Part shown: positions 23,796 to 33,571 of the stretch, in pieces
Position numbering within the stretch: position 1 is the stretch's first letter
Layout: the number at the start of each line of letters is the position of its first letter
DNA from: an uncultured Bacteroidaceae bacterium
GTDB taxonomy: Bacteria; Bacteroidota; Bacteroidia; Bacteroidales; Bacteroidaceae
NCBI GenBank assembly: GCA_905235575.1
Contig: CAJOLZ010000017.1
Location: 1-64,000, forward strand
Length of the DNA stretch: 64,000 nt
Direction: 5' to 3'
Made by a program: the position numbers and the translations under genes
Notes under the pieces: model-generated
What the model saw: only the letters and a program-made list of their open reading frames with translations
What the model was told of the DNA's origin: nothing
Databases searched by the model: none

Positions 23796-24725
23796 ATGGC
23801 ATTGAACATATTTTTTATCGTGATAGGCATTGCCGGAGTCTTGTGGGGTGCCGACCGTTTCACCGACGGTGCGTGTGGTCTGGCTCGCAAGTGGCATGTG
23901 AGTGAGCTCATCATCGGTCTTACCATTGTGGCCATAGGTACGAGTCTGCCCGAGTTTGTGGTCAGTTTCCTGAGTTGTCTGCGTGGCAGCGGCGACATGA
24001 GCATCGGCAACATCATCGGCAGCAATACGTTCAATGCGCTGGTCATCGTGGGCGCTTCGTGCATGTTTACGGTCATCCCCATCGAGCGTGGCGTCCTCTG
24101 GCGCGACCTCCCCTTCTGCGTCCTTCTCACGGCGGCTTTCGTCATTATGGCCTGCACGGGCGAAGTCAGCCGTTGGAATGCGCTCATCCTGCTCGTCTTT
24201 TTTGCTGTCTTTATTACCTATAATATATATATAGGTCGTCGCGAGCGTCAGGATGCCGACGTTGTGGTGGAGGAAAAATCGTCCTTCCTGCGTCTTTTCG
24301 GTCTGATACTTTTGGGTGGTGGAGTCTTGGTGGGCTGTGGTCAGCTGCTTGTGAACTCAGCCACCGAAGTGGCCCGTCAGGTGGGCATCAGCGAGAAGGT
24401 GATAGGCATCACCATTCTGGCTGCCGGCACCAGTCTGCCCGAGTTTGCCACCAGTCTGATGGCTGCGCGCAAGGGGAGCAACGGGCTGGCCTTGGGCAAT
24501 GTCATCGGCAGCAATGTCTTCAACATCGCCGCCGTGCTGGGACTCTGCAACATGGTGTCGCCCATGCAGGTGGTGGAGGAGGACCTGATAGACTGGATAG
24601 CAGTCCTGGGCAGCGTGTCGGTTCTGTGGCTGGTGTGCATCACGGGCCGGCGCCTCACGAAGGGCGAGGGCTGTCTCCTGCTGCTCATCTATTTCGCCTA
24701 TCTATCTTATATCCTTTTTCATTAG
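23796..24725 (+). CDS. Calcium/sodium antiporter, YrbG family
   Basis: A 309-aa inner-membrane protein of the CaCA superfamily that exchanges Na(+) or K(+) for Ca(2+). The two inverted alpha repeats are plain. The first has GLTIVAIGTSLPEF followed by GNIIGSNTFN; the second has GITILAAGTSLPEF followed by GNVIGSNVFN. The Glu of each GTSLPE and the Asn residues form the ion site. Ten hydrophobic helices are predicted. The start MALNIFF at 23796 fits the family; a longer frame from 23715 would add 27 polar residues and run over the promoter. The 3' end overlaps the convergent gene at 24702 by 24 bp. Confidence 0.93.
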   Translation: MALNIFFIVIGIAGVLWGADRFTDGACGLARKWHVSELIIGLTIVAIGTSLPEFVVSFLSCLRGSGDMSIGNIIGSNTFNALVIVGASCMFTVIPIERGVLWRDLPFCVLLTAAFVIMACTGEVSRWNALILLVFFAVFITYNIYIGRRERQDADVVVEEKSSFLRLFGLILLGGGVLVGCGQLLVNSATEVARQVGISEKVIGITILAAGTSLPEFATSLMAARKGSNGLALGNVIGSNVFNIAAVLGLCNMVSPMQVVEEDLIDWIAVLGSVSVLWLVCITGRRLTKGEGCLLLLIYFAYLSYILFH

Positions 24726-25124
24726 CAGTTCCTGGGGAATCTTCACCAGTTTCTTTCCGCTGACACGTTTCACCGCGTTGTGGCCGTCGAACTTCAGGAG
24801 CCACACCGTGTCGTTCTGTTGTGTGAGCATTGCGCGCTGGGTCTCGCTGCCGAGGTCGTTCGACAGTCGCAGCACGGCTTCGCGCTCATTTTTTATCTCA
24901 TACGAGGTGATTGACCATACGCCGTAGATATTGCCGCCCAGATATCCGTTCATGGGGCCGAACATTTCCATTTGGGGCACTGTGATGCTCTCTTTGTAGA
25001 GGTCCATCTTTAGCACGATGTTTTCGGCTTCGCAGCGCAGGTTCATTTTCCACGGTCCCTGGGCCGAAACACCTGCGGCAGCCGTCAGCAGCACGGCCAG
25101 CAGTGTCTTCTTTTTCGTTGTCAT
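24702..25124 (-). CDS. Secreted protein of unknown function, 140 aa
   Basis: A signal peptide (TLLAVLLTAAAGVSAQ) is followed by about 120 residues predicted mainly as beta strands (WKMNLRCEAENIVLKMDLYK, YGVWSITSYEIKNEREAVLR, DTVWLLKFDGHNAVKRVSG). No family was recognised. It resembles the small lipocalin-like or META-like beta-barrel proteins common in the Bacteroidota periplasm, but this is only a shape argument. It is monocistronic, with its own -7 element (25154-25161), and overlaps the antiporter tail by 24 bp. Confidence 0.7.
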   Translation of the reverse strand: MTTKKKTLLAVLLTAAAGVSAQGPWKMNLRCEAENIVLKMDLYKESITVPQMEMFGPMNGYLGGNIYGVWSITSYEIKNEREAVLRLSNDLGSETQRAMLTQQNDTVWLLKFDGHNAVKRVSGKKLVKIPQELLMKKDIR

Positions 25125-25153
25125 TCAGTGCGCATTTTTAAGGTTTCACGTTG

Positions 25154-25161
25154 CAAATGTA
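25154..25161 (-). promoter_or_regulatory. -7 element of the 140-aa secreted protein gene
   Basis: TACATTTG on the minus strand, 29 bp before the ATG. The -33 box is unclear. Confidence 0.45.
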
Positions 25162-25230
25162 GCCAAGTTTTTTCACATTACGGCAACCACAATCCTTAAA
25201 GTTTCTTAAGATGCTGTTTCAGAGCGACGG

Positions 25231-25319
25231 AAAATGCAGCGTGGTGCGACGCCCGACGCACCACGCTGCGACAGCCTGCGCACCACGTTGCGACGCCTGT
25301 CGCACCACGGTGCGTTTTT
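25231..25319 (+). repeat. 22-bp-period palindromic repeat array R5 (4 units)
   Basis: Cores start at 25236 (GCAGCGTGGTGC), 25258, 25280 and 25302, flanked by GAAAATG on the left and GTTTTTC on the right. It lies between divergent genes in the 333-bp gap 25125-25457. Confidence 0.92.
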
Positions 25320-25414
25320 CGTGCCGATGCGGAGCAGGAACTGGCACCCGGTTCTTCTTCTTGATTTATGTCATAAAATTTAAGGAGTTGCATCGCCATA
25401 TGGCAGAAAATTAC

Positions 25415-25422
25415 TATCTTTG
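25415..25422 (+). promoter_or_regulatory. -7 element of the glycogen synthase-phosphorylase operon
   Basis: TATCTTTG, 35 bp before the ATG. No TTTG is found at the usual spacing. Confidence 0.5.
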
Positions 25423-25457
25423 CACGGATTTTTAAGTGTAAGAAGATTTATTGTAGT

Positions 25458-27128
25458 ATGAGTGAGAGTCGAAAGCTTCCTGATTTTATCTTTGAAAGCA
25501 GTTGGGAGGTGTGTAACAAGATGGGCGGCATATATACCGTTCTCTCCACACACGCCAAGACACTATGCGAGTTGACCGACGACCAGATGATGTTCATCGG
25601 TCCCGACCTGTGGCAGGAAACTCCGAACCCACTTTTTGACGAGGACTACTCGCTGTTGATGGAGTGGCAGGACCATGCAGCCCAGATGGGATTGAATATA
25701 CGTGTGGGCCGATGGGATATCCCCGGCCGTCCCATTGTGACCCTTGTGGACTTCCGCCCCTACTATGCCCAGAAAGACCAGCTCTATGGCGACGCCTGGA
25801 ACGACTTCGGCGTGGACAGCCTCCATGCCTATGGCGACTACGACGAGGCCTCCATGTTCTCCTATGCCGCAGCCCTCGTGGCCGAGAATTACTATCACTT
25901 TGCCCTCGAACACACCAACCGCGTGGTGTATCATGCCCACGAATGGATGACGGGTCTCGGTGCTCTCTACATACGCAAGCATCTGCCCCAGATAGCCACC
26001 GTCTTCACCACCCATGCCACCACCATCGGCCGCAGCATCGCCGGCAACGGAAAGCCTCTCTACCAATATCTGTGGGCATATAACGGCACGCAGATGTCGC
26101 AGGAACTCAACGTGGAATCGAAACACAGCATTGAGCGTCAGACGGCCCATAACGTGGACTGCTTCACCACCGTCAGCGACGTCACGGCGCGAGAGTGCGA
26201 GGAACTGCTCGACCGACGCCCCGACGCAGTGCTCGTGAACGGATTCGAAAACGACTTCGTGCCTCGCGGCGCATCCTTCACCGCCCGTCGCAGAGCCGCC
26301 CGAAAACGCATCTTCGAGGTGGCCAACGCGCTGACAGGTGCCCATTTTGACGACGATACACTCATCGTCTCGACCAGTGGACGATATGAATACAAGAACA
26401 AGGGACTTGACATCTGTCTCGATGCCCTCAGCCGATGCCTGCCCTCCGGCGCGCTCACACGCCAGATACTGGCGCTCATAGAAGTACCCGCATGGGTGTT
26501 CGCGCCCCGTCTCGACCTCCAGCAGCGTCTTACCGTACCTCAGGAATACACCACGGGACTCCTGACGCCCTTCCTGACACACTGGCTCCACAACGAAGAC
26601 CAAGACCGCGTGTGCACTTTCCTGCGCGAACATGGCATAAACAATCAGCCGGAAGACCGTCTGAAGATTATCTTCGTGCCCTGCTATCTCGACGGACGCG
26701 ACGGCATACTGAACCTCTCGTACTACGACCTCCTCGTGGGACACGACCTTGCACTCTATCCCTCGTACTACGAACCCTGGGGCTACACACCGCTCGAAGC
26801 CGTGGCTTTCCATGTGCCCTGTGTGACGACATCGCTCTCGGGATTCGGCATGTGGGCCAACAAGGTGAAGGGTGCGGCAAGTCAGATAGAGGACGGAGTG
26901 GCTGTGGTGGAACGCGACGACTATAACTACGAGCAGGTGGTGGAAAGCGTCATGCAAACCGTGCTCAACTTCGCATCGCTCGAGAAGAAACAGGTGACAG
27001 ACATACGACGTCGTGCTTCACAACTGGCCTCCAAGGCACTCTGGGAACACTTCATCGACAACTATCTGGAGGCATACACCATTGCATTGCGCCACGCTGC
27101 CGAACGACAGACAGGCGCTGCAAACTAA
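25458..27128 (+). CDS. Glycogen synthase, eukaryotic-type (GT3)
   Basis: A 556-aa glycosyltransferase. The N-terminus FIFESSWEVCNKMGGIYTVL is the nucleotide-sugar-binding K-x-G-G motif in the form typical of fungal/animal glycogen synthase (GYS), not of bacterial GlgA. VYHAHEWMTGLGALYIRKH and TTHATTIGRSIAGNG follow. The acceptor/catalytic region near the C-terminus is YPSYYEPWGYTPLEAVAF. It extends alpha-1,4-glucan chains, probably from UDP-glucose as in other GT3 enzymes. The phosphorylase gene follows 49 bp downstream on the same strand, and the branching enzyme lies at 63 kb. It is shorter than eukaryotic enzymes because the regulatory tails are missing. Confidence 0.92.
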   Translation: MSESRKLPDFIFESSWEVCNKMGGIYTVLSTHAKTLCELTDDQMMFIGPDLWQETPNPLFDEDYSLLMEWQDHAAQMGLNIRVGRWDIPGRPIVTLVDFRPYYAQKDQLYGDAWNDFGVDSLHAYGDYDEASMFSYAAALVAENYYHFALEHTNRVVYHAHEWMTGLGALYIRKHLPQIATVFTTHATTIGRSIAGNGKPLYQYLWAYNGTQMSQELNVESKHSIERQTAHNVDCFTTVSDVTARECEELLDRRPDAVLVNGFENDFVPRGASFTARRRAARKRIFEVANALTGAHFDDDTLIVSTSGRYEYKNKGLDICLDALSRCLPSGALTRQILALIEVPAWVFAPRLDLQQRLTVPQEYTTGLLTPFLTHWLHNEDQDRVCTFLREHGINNQPEDRLKIIFVPCYLDGRDGILNLSYYDLLVGHDLALYPSYYEPWGYTPLEAVAFHVPCVTTSLSGFGMWANKVKGAASQIEDGVAVVERDDYNYEQVVESVMQTVLNFASLEKKQVTDIRRRASQLASKALWEHFIDNYLEAYTIALRHAAERQTGAAN

Positions 27129-27177
27129 CCGAATGCATACGATTAAATAACAAATAAACTAAATAATATAAGGGAAA

Positions 27178-29748
27178 ATGAAAATCAAAGCATGTAACAC
27201 CAACGAGCCTACATGGAAACAGGTGGGCGTGAAGAGTAACATTCCGAAGGAATTGAACAAATTGGTGGAGATGGCCTACAACATGTGGTGGTCATGGAAC
27301 CACAATGCACGCAGCCTCTTCAAAAGTCTCGACCCCGAGCTCTTCGAGAAATGCAGGCAAAATCCCGTGCTCATGCTCGAGCGTATCAGCTACGAACGTT
27401 TGGAACAGATAATCAAGGACAAGGCCATCATGAAGAAGATGAACGACGTCTATGCCGATTTCCGCGCATATATGGACGTCGAGCCCGACCATACACGTGC
27501 CAGCGTAGCCTACTTCTGTATGGAATACGGTCTGAACCAGGTGCTCAAGATCTATTCCGGTGGCCTCGGCATTCTGGCTGGCGACTATCTGAAAGAAGCC
27601 AGCGACAGCAATGTGGACATGTGTGCAGTGGGCTTCCTCTATCGCTACGGCTACTTCACACAGAGCCTGAGCATCGACGGACAGCAGATTGCCAACTACG
27701 AGGCACAGAACTTCAACACCCTGCCCATCAAGCAGCTCCTGAACGACGACGGCACACCGTTCGTTGTCGATGTGCCTTACATCAACTATCAGGTGCATGC
27801 ATACGTATGGCAGGTGAGCGTTGGTCGCATCAAACTTTACCTCCTCGATACCGATAACGACCTCAACTCGTCGTTCGACCGTCCCATTACGCACACCCTC
27901 TATGGCGGCGACTGGGAGAACCGTCTCAAACAGGAAATCCTGCTGGGCATCGGTGGTGTGCTTACACTGAAGAAGCTCGGCATCACCAAGGACGTGTACC
28001 ACTGCAACGAGGGTCACGCCGCACTCTGCAACGTGCAGCGCCTCGTGGACTACGTGCGGCAGGGCATGGGCTTCACCGAAGCACTCGAACTGGTGCGCGC
28101 ATCATCGCTCTACACCGTACACACACCCGTCCCCGCCGGTCACGACTACTTCGAGGAAAGTCTCTTCGGCAAGTACATGAGCGGCTATGCACAGTTGCTG
28201 GGCATCACATGGGACGAGCTCATCGGCATGGGCCGCATGAATCCCGAAGACCACGGAGAGCGTTTCTGCATGAGTACCTTCGCCTGCAACACCTCGCAGG
28301 AAGTGAACGGCGTAAGCTGGCTGCACGGAGAGGTGAGCAAGAAGATGTTCGCAGGTATCTGGAAAGGATACTATCCTGAGGAGAATCACGTAGGTTACGT
28401 TACCAACGGCGTGCACTTCCCCACATGGTGTGCCAACGAGTGGCGTAAGCTCTATGCGAGGCATTTCGATGCCACCCATCTGTCCGACCAGAGCAACCAG
28501 AAGATATGGGAAGCCATTTATGATGTGCCCGACGAAGAAATCTGGGAGACACGTATGGCACTGAAGACGAGGCTCGTGAACTACATCCGCGAGCAGTTCC
28601 GTGACAGTTGGCTCAAGAATCAGGGCGACCCCAGCCGCGTGGTATCGCTCATGGAGAAGATCAAACCCAATGCGCTGCTCATCGGTTTCGGACGTCGTTT
28701 CGCCACCTACAAGCGTGCACATCTGCTCTTCACCGACCTCGACCGTCTCTCGAAGATTGTCAATAACCCCGACTATCCCGTGCAGTTCCTCTACACCGGT
28801 AAGGCTCATCCTGCCGACGGTGCAGGTCAGGGACTCATCAAGCGCATCTTCGAAATCAGCCAGCGTCCCGAATTCCTCGGCAAGATTATCTTCCTCGAGA
28901 ACTACGACATGCAGCTGGCACGTCGTCTGGTGAGCGGTGTGGACATCTGGATGAACACTCCCACACGTCCGCTCGAAGCCAGCGGTACGTCAGGTGAGAA
29001 GGCACTTATGAACGGTGTCGTGAACCTGTCCGTGCTCGACGGATGGTGGCTCGAAGGTTATCGCGAGGGTGCCGGATGGGCGCTCACAGAGAAACGCACC
29101 TACGAGAATCAGGAATATCAGGACCAGCTGGATGCTGCTACCATCTACAGCCTGCTCGAGAACGAAATCATGCCTCTCTACTACAACCGCAACAAGAAGG
29201 GTTACAGCGAGGGCTGGATTAAGGTCATCAAGAACAGTATTGCACAGATTGCACCTCACTACACGATGAAGCGTCAGCTCGACGACTACTACTCGAAGTT
29301 CTACAACAAGCTGCGCGACCGTAGCAAGCTCCTGCAGGCCGACAACAACAGGATGGCTGCCGACATTGCACGCTGGAAAGAGGTCGTGGCCGAGCGTTGG
29401 GATGCCATCAAGGTGGTGTCTGTGAACCGCTGCGAGGCTCTTGTGAGGGGCGATATTAAGGTGGGAACACCTTACGAGGTGGAACTTATGATAGACGAGG
29501 CCGGACTCGACGATGCCATCGGTGTAGAGATGGTGGCGCTCCTAACTGAGCCCGATGGTCGCGAACGTGTAGGTCGTGTCGTTCCTTTCGAGATGACAGG
29601 CCGACAGGGAAATGTCTTCACCTTCCACTCAATGAGCAGCATCGACCATGCCGGAAGCTACAAGATTTGCTACCGCATCTACCCGAAGAATCCGCTCCTG
29701 CCTCACCGTCAGGACTTCTGCTACGTGAAGTGGGTTCCCTGCGTATAA
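27178..29748 (+). CDS. Alpha-glucan (glycogen) phosphorylase, GT35
   Basis: An 856-aa PLP enzyme that releases glucose 1-phosphate from alpha-1,4-glucans. An N-terminal domain ([13 protein letters not shown]) typical of the divergent phosphorylase subfamily precedes [30 protein letters not shown] and HGEVSKKMF. The PLP region [20 protein letters not shown] contains the cofactor-binding Lys. A C-terminal beta-rich extension from about residue 750 ([14 protein letters not shown] onward) resembles a carbohydrate-binding sandwich. It pairs with the synthase upstream, so storage and release of glycogen are co-transcribed. A strong terminator follows. Confidence 0.93.
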   Translation: MKIKACNTNEPTWKQVGVKSNIPKELNKLVEMAYNMWWSWNHNARSLFKSLDPELFEKCRQNPVLMLERISYERLEQIIKDKAIMKKMNDVYADFRAYMDVEPDHTRASVAYFCMEYGLNQVLKIYSGGLGILAGDYLKEASDSNVDMCAVGFLYRYGYFTQSLSIDGQQIANYEAQNFNTLPIKQLLNDDGTPFVVDVPYINYQVHAYVWQVSVGRIKLYLLDTDNDLNSSFDRPITHTLYGGDWENRLKQEILLGIGGVLTLKKLGITKDVYHCNEGHAALCNVQRLVDYVRQGMGFTEALELVRASSLYTVHTPVPAGHDYFEESLFGKYMSGYAQLLGITWDELIGMGRMNPEDHGERFCMSTFACNTSQEVNGVSWLHGEVSKKMFAGIWKGYYPEENHVGYVTNGVHFPTWCANEWRKLYARHFDATHLSDQSNQKIWEAIYDVPDEEIWETRMALKTRLVNYIREQFRDSWLKNQGDPSRVVSLMEKIKPNALLIGFGRRFATYKRAHLLFTDLDRLSKIVNNPDYPVQFLYTGKAHPADGAGQGLIKRIFEISQRPEFLGKIIFLENYDMQLARRLVSGVDIWMNTPTRPLEASGTSGEKALMNGVVNLSVLDGWWLEGYREGAGWALTEKRTYENQEYQDQLDAATIYSLLENEIMPLYYNRNKKGYSEGWIKVIKNSIAQIAPHYTMKRQLDDYYSKFYNKLRDRSKLLQADNNRMAADIARWKEVVAERWDAIKVVSVNRCEALVRGDIKVGTPYEVELMIDEAGLDDAIGVEMVALLTEPDGRERVGRVVPFEMTGRQGNVFTFHSMSSIDHAGSYKICYRIYPKNPLLPHRQDFCYVKWVPCV

Positions 29749-29772
29749 GCGATTTCGCAGTTACATATAGAC

Positions 29773-29806
29773 CAAAAAAGGTGCACCGTGCGGTGCACCT
29801 TTTTTG
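29773..29806. terminator. Bidirectional terminator between phosphorylase and prs
   Basis: AAAAAAGGTGCACCG, TG centre, CGGTGCACCTTTTTT forms a long stem with A- and T-runs on both sides, so it can stop transcription from either gene. Confidence 0.9.
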
Positions 29807-29869
29807 TTGTTGTCGTGTCTGACAAGCCGTTTCCCTTTGGCCTTGTAGCCGCAGGGCAGGGGAGGAGTG

Positions 29870-30808
29870 TCAGATGAGATATTGGTCGCTGATGGATTCG
29901 TTGTTCAGCACGCGGCGGATGGTTTCGGCAATCATGTCGGCCACGGTGATCTGGCGCACCTTCGAGCAACCGCCGTTGTATGGGATGCTGTCGGTGAAGA
30001 CAATCTCGTCGAGTGCACTGTTTTTCACGCGTTCGTTGGCCGGTCCGCTCATCACGCAGTGGCTGGCGATGGCGCGCACGCTCTTTGCTCCGTGGAATTT
30101 CAGCAGTTCGGCTGCCATGGTGATGCTGCCGGCTGTGTCCACCATGTCGTCCACCAGTATTACGTTGGCGTTTGCCACGTCGCCTATCACCTGCATGCTG
30201 GCCACCTCGTTGGCTTTCTCGCGTTTCTTGTTGCAGAGTACGAGGGGGCAGTTCAGATATTTGCTGTAGGTGTTGGCGCGCTTGCTTCCGCCCACGTCGG
30301 GCGATGCTATCACCAGGTTGTCCAAGTGGAGGCTCTCCACGTAGGGCAGCATGACGGTGCTGGCGTAGAGGTGGTCTACGGGCACGTTGAAGAAGCCCTG
30401 CTCCTGGTCGGCATGCAGATCCATCGTTATCACGCGTGTGATGCCGGCCACGCTCAGCATGTCGGCCACCAGCTTGGCGGCGATGCTCACGCGAGGCTTG
30501 CTCTTGCGGTCTTGCCGTGCCCAGCCGAAGTAGGGGATGACGGCGTTGATGGTGCGGGCCGAGGCACGTTTGGCCGCGTCTATCATCAGCAGCAGTTCCA
30601 TCAGGTTGTCGGCATTGGGGAACGTGCTCTGAACGAGAAAAACGTCGACGCCGCGAATTGATTCTTCGAAGCATACCTCAAACTCGCCGTCCGAGAAGTG
30701 GGTGATGGACAGATTGCCCAACGGACATCCGAGGCTGAGACAGATTTTCTCGGCCAGATAGCGGCTTTTGGTACCTGAAAACACTTTGAAAGTGGGCTTT
30801 GTTTCCAT
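29870..30808 (-). CDS. prs: Ribose-phosphate pyrophosphokinase (PRPP synthetase)
   Basis: A 312-aa cytoplasmic enzyme making PRPP from ribose 5-phosphate and ATP for nucleotide, His and Trp synthesis. Key motifs are FSDGEFEVCFEES (ATP site), PYFGWARQDRKSKPRVSIAAK (catalytic flexible loop with Lys/Arg), DLHADQEQGFF, and the PRPP loop VILVDDMVDTAGSI. The start is set at METKPTFKVFSG; an open frame 105 bp longer passes through the promoter. It is monocistronic. Confidence 0.96.
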   Translation of the reverse strand: METKPTFKVFSGTKSRYLAEKICLSLGCPLGNLSITHFSDGEFEVCFEESIRGVDVFLVQSTFPNADNLMELLLMIDAAKRASARTINAVIPYFGWARQDRKSKPRVSIAAKLVADMLSVAGITRVITMDLHADQEQGFFNVPVDHLYASTVMLPYVESLHLDNLVIASPDVGGSKRANTYSKYLNCPLVLCNKKREKANEVASMQVIGDVANANVILVDDMVDTAGSITMAAELLKFHGAKSVRAIASHCVMSGPANERVKNSALDEIVFTDSIPYNGGCSKVRQITVADMIAETIRRVLNNESISDQYLI

Positions 30809-30882
30809 TGGTCTTATATGTATTTTATGTGTTCTTTCTCTCTGCTCCGGAGGCTCGTGCGGGTGGTCTCCGTAAGGCAGTG

Positions 30883-30913
30883 CAAAATTACACAATTTCC
30901 CGAATACCACCAA
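30883..30913 (-). promoter_or_regulatory. prs promoter
   Basis: On the minus strand TTGG (30910-30913), 19 bp, TAATTTTG (30883-30890). Confidence 0.6.
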
Positions 30914-31057
30914 CCCTTGCCCGTCGTTTTTCTTGCGATTATTTTCTTTTCGTCGGAATTTGATGGTGCGGATTACGTCGCAATCGGACCGTTATTTAGT
31001 TAATAATGTTTACACTTTTCTTATCTGTTTTCTTTGCAGAATAGTTTTTTCGACGTT

Positions 31058-31118
31058 GCAGCGCGTTTCGCAGGCTGACGCACCACGTTGCGACGGGCTT
31101 CGCACCACGTTGCGTTTT
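31058..31118 (+). repeat. 22-bp-period palindromic repeat array R6 (3 units)
   Basis: Cores start at 31058 (degenerate GCAGCGCGTTTC), 31080 and 31102, ending in GTTTTC. It lies between the divergent prs and CapD-like genes. Confidence 0.88.
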
Positions 31119-31220
31119 CGGCAACAGCGTGTTTTCGACGGAAAATAATGCAGAAGGTGACTTCGCTGAGAAAAATCGCGATGCTGATAATCAAGCGCTT
31201 ATGATGTCGTAAAATTCAGT

Positions 31221-31316
31221 CTCTCATGCCAGCGCAGCGTAGGTCACCGATTCTCACACTTCCTCATCGCTGTTTTCGCAGCCCCTCTGTCGCGCCCTTG
31301 TTCGCCAATCTTCCGA
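31221..31316. repeat. Second dispersed intergenic block, copy A
   Basis: The segment shares GCGCAGCGT, TTCTCACACTT, CTCATCGC and TCTTCCGATT, in the same order and near-equal spacing, with 58498-58595. Both copies sit to the right of a 22-bp-period array and to the left of a TACCTTTG promoter. The rest of the 773-bp gap 30809-31581 holds no gene that I can support. Confidence 0.6.
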
Positions 31317-31453
31317 TTTCGTGACACGTCACGATTCCTTATATAATAAATTATATGTTCGCGCGCAAGAGAGTCCCTGCCTTGCTTGTCATCTCCCTTT
31401 TTGCATCGATTCCCCATCAGAATGATGTGTGGATGAAAATAAAGTCGCGAAAA

Positions 31454-31485
31454 ATTGCATTTCAAATCATTTCTTCGTACCTTTG
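31454..31485 (+). promoter_or_regulatory. Promoter of the CapD-like gene
   Basis: ATTG (31454-31457), 20 bp, TACCTTTG (31478-31485). The leader is about 90 nt. Confidence 0.6.
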
Positions 31486-31581
31486 CGGAAACCTTTGTGA
31501 GAGAAGGATGAAGAGTTAACTTCGGCGGACCACCTCCAAACGGTTCAGCCGGGAAACTGAAACGAGCGTAGATTCTTTAAT

Positions 31582-33484
31582 ATGAAGTCATTCACAGACT
31601 TAGCTAAGTGGTACTTCGGCCGTCGCGCCCTGCCCTATTGGGGAGTGCTGGTTATCGACTGCCTGATAGTGCTCGGTTCCAATTTTTTTGTTTACCTGCT
31701 TGAGCATCCCTTGTTATATACGGCAAACCGCTTCTGGCTGTTGATGCTGACACTCACGTGCTATCTCGTGCCCTATCTGGTGGGCTTCCGCCTGATGCGC
31801 ACCTACTCGGGCGTGCTGCGCTATTCCTCGTTTGTCGACCTCATGCGCATCGGCATTGCCAATTTCATCGGCATTGTGCTGATATGGATTGCGCGCCACC
31901 TCCTGAACGCCGACAATTACCTCGTGCCCATCGCGGTGAACGACCTCATCTTCGGCTGGCTGCTGGCCACCGTCCTGATGTTCGGGCTGCGCATCATCGT
32001 GAAATATATCTTCGATTCGGTGCGCATGGACCGATCCACACGCCGTGTCTTCATCTATGGCACCAAGGCCGGCGGCATCGCCTTGGCCAAGAGCCTGCGG
32101 GTGGACCCCGACTCACGCTTCGCCCTGCGCGGTTTCGTGAGCGACTCGGCCGACATGCCCGGACACATGATGCAGGGCGTGAAGGTGTATCGCAACGACG
32201 AAAATCTGATTGAACACATGCGCGAGCAGAAAGCCACCGGCATCCTCATCTCGCCCCTGGCGCTTCATGGCCAACGGGACGATGACCGAGCGGCTGGTGG
32301 ACGCAGGCATAAAGATATACACCCTGAACCTGATGCAACGGTGGGATGGCAAAAGCGACTTCAACGCATCGCAGCTGCACGAGGTCGAAATCGAAGACCT
32401 GTTGCCGCGCGACGAGATTCAGATAGACCTGCAGGCCGTGGAGAACCTCCTGCACGGAGCACGCATCATGATTACGGGCTCGGCCGGCAGCATCGGCTCC
32501 GAGATGGTGCGCCAGATTGCCAAGTGGGAACCCTCGCATCTGATACTCGTAGACCAGGCCGAGACACCGCAGCACGACATCCTCCTGATGATGCATCACG
32601 ACTTCCCCGGACTGTCTTCGGAAACCGTGGTGGCCAACATCGCCAACCGCTCTCACATGGAGCAGATATTCGCTCAGTACAAACCCGAGTACGTCTTCCA
32701 TGCCGCTGCATACAAACACGTGCCCATGATGGAGGACAACCCCTCGGAAGCTGTGCAGAACAACATCGAGGGAACCCGCACCATTGCCGACCTCAGCGTG
32801 AAATACGGCGTGAAGAAATTCGTGATGATCTCCACCGACAAAGCCGTGAACCCCACCAATGTGATGGGATGTTCGAAGCGCATCTGCGAGATCTACGTCC
32901 AGAGCCTCGACAAGGCCATCAAGGACGGACTGGTGGTGGGCGAGACGCAGTTCGTCACCACACGCTTCGGCAACGTACTCGGCTCCAACGGCTCCGTCAT
33001 TCCTCTCTTCAGGGAACAGATAAAGAAAGGCGGCCCTGTCACCGTCACTCATCCCGACATCATACGCTTCTTCATGCTCATCCCCGAGGCCTGCAAGCTC
33101 GTGCTCGAGGCAGGAACCATGGGGCACGGCGGCGAGATTTTCGTCTTCGACATGGGCAACCCCGTGAAGATTGCCGACCTGGCACGGCGCATGATAATGC
33201 TGAGCGGCGCAAAAGATGTGAAGATTCAGTTCACAGGACTGCGGCCTGGTGAGAAACTGTACGAGGAAGTGCTTAGTGACGAAGAAGTTACGAAACCCAC
33301 CTTCAACAAGAAAATCAAGATTGCCAGCGTTCGCGAATACACCTACGCCGAGGTTAATCAGCAGCTTGATGAACTGTTGGAGATAAGCCGTCACTACGAC
33401 AACATGGAGACCGTGCGCAGGATGAAGCAGATTGTACCTGAGTACAAGAGCCAGAACTCGGTCTACCAGTGCCTCGATAATTAA
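31582..33484 (+). pseudogene. CapD/PglF-type nucleotide-sugar dehydratase/epimerase, frameshifted
   Basis: Two overlapping frames together give one protein of about 633 residues, the usual size for the FlaA1/PglF/CapD family. The first frame (31582 to about 32262) encodes four membrane helices and a Rossmann-like domain (FIYGTKAGGIALAKSL). The second (from about 32264) encodes the catalytic SDR domain with GSAGSIGSEM, HVPMMEDNPSEAV, STDKAVNPTNVMGCSKR and GLRPGEKLYEEVL. One extra base near 32254-32263 separates them; joining there gives ILISPLA then FMANGTMTERL. These enzymes make 4-keto-6-deoxy UDP sugars for capsule or O-antigen. It could be a true mutation, a sequencing error or slippage; the downstream domain might start alone at 32267. 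Confidence 0.85.
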
Positions 33485-33516
33485 TAATTCTCATCCCGAA
33501 AAATCCGTCAATAAGA

Positions 33517-33548
33517 ATTGGCGTTCTGCAAGAAATTGTGTAACTTTG
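33517..33548 (+). promoter_or_regulatory. Promoter of the MBL-fold hydrolase gene
   Basis: ATTG (33517-33520), 20 bp, TAACTTTG (33541-33548). Confidence 0.65.
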
Positions 33549-33571
33549 CACGAAATTTTGCAAAATCCATG

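Noticed and set aside
29777..29800. An eleventh copy of the 22-bp repeat core
   Set aside because: It contains GCACCGTGCGGTGC, but it is one symmetric hairpin with A- and T-runs and no 22-bp periodicity, so it is a plain terminator.
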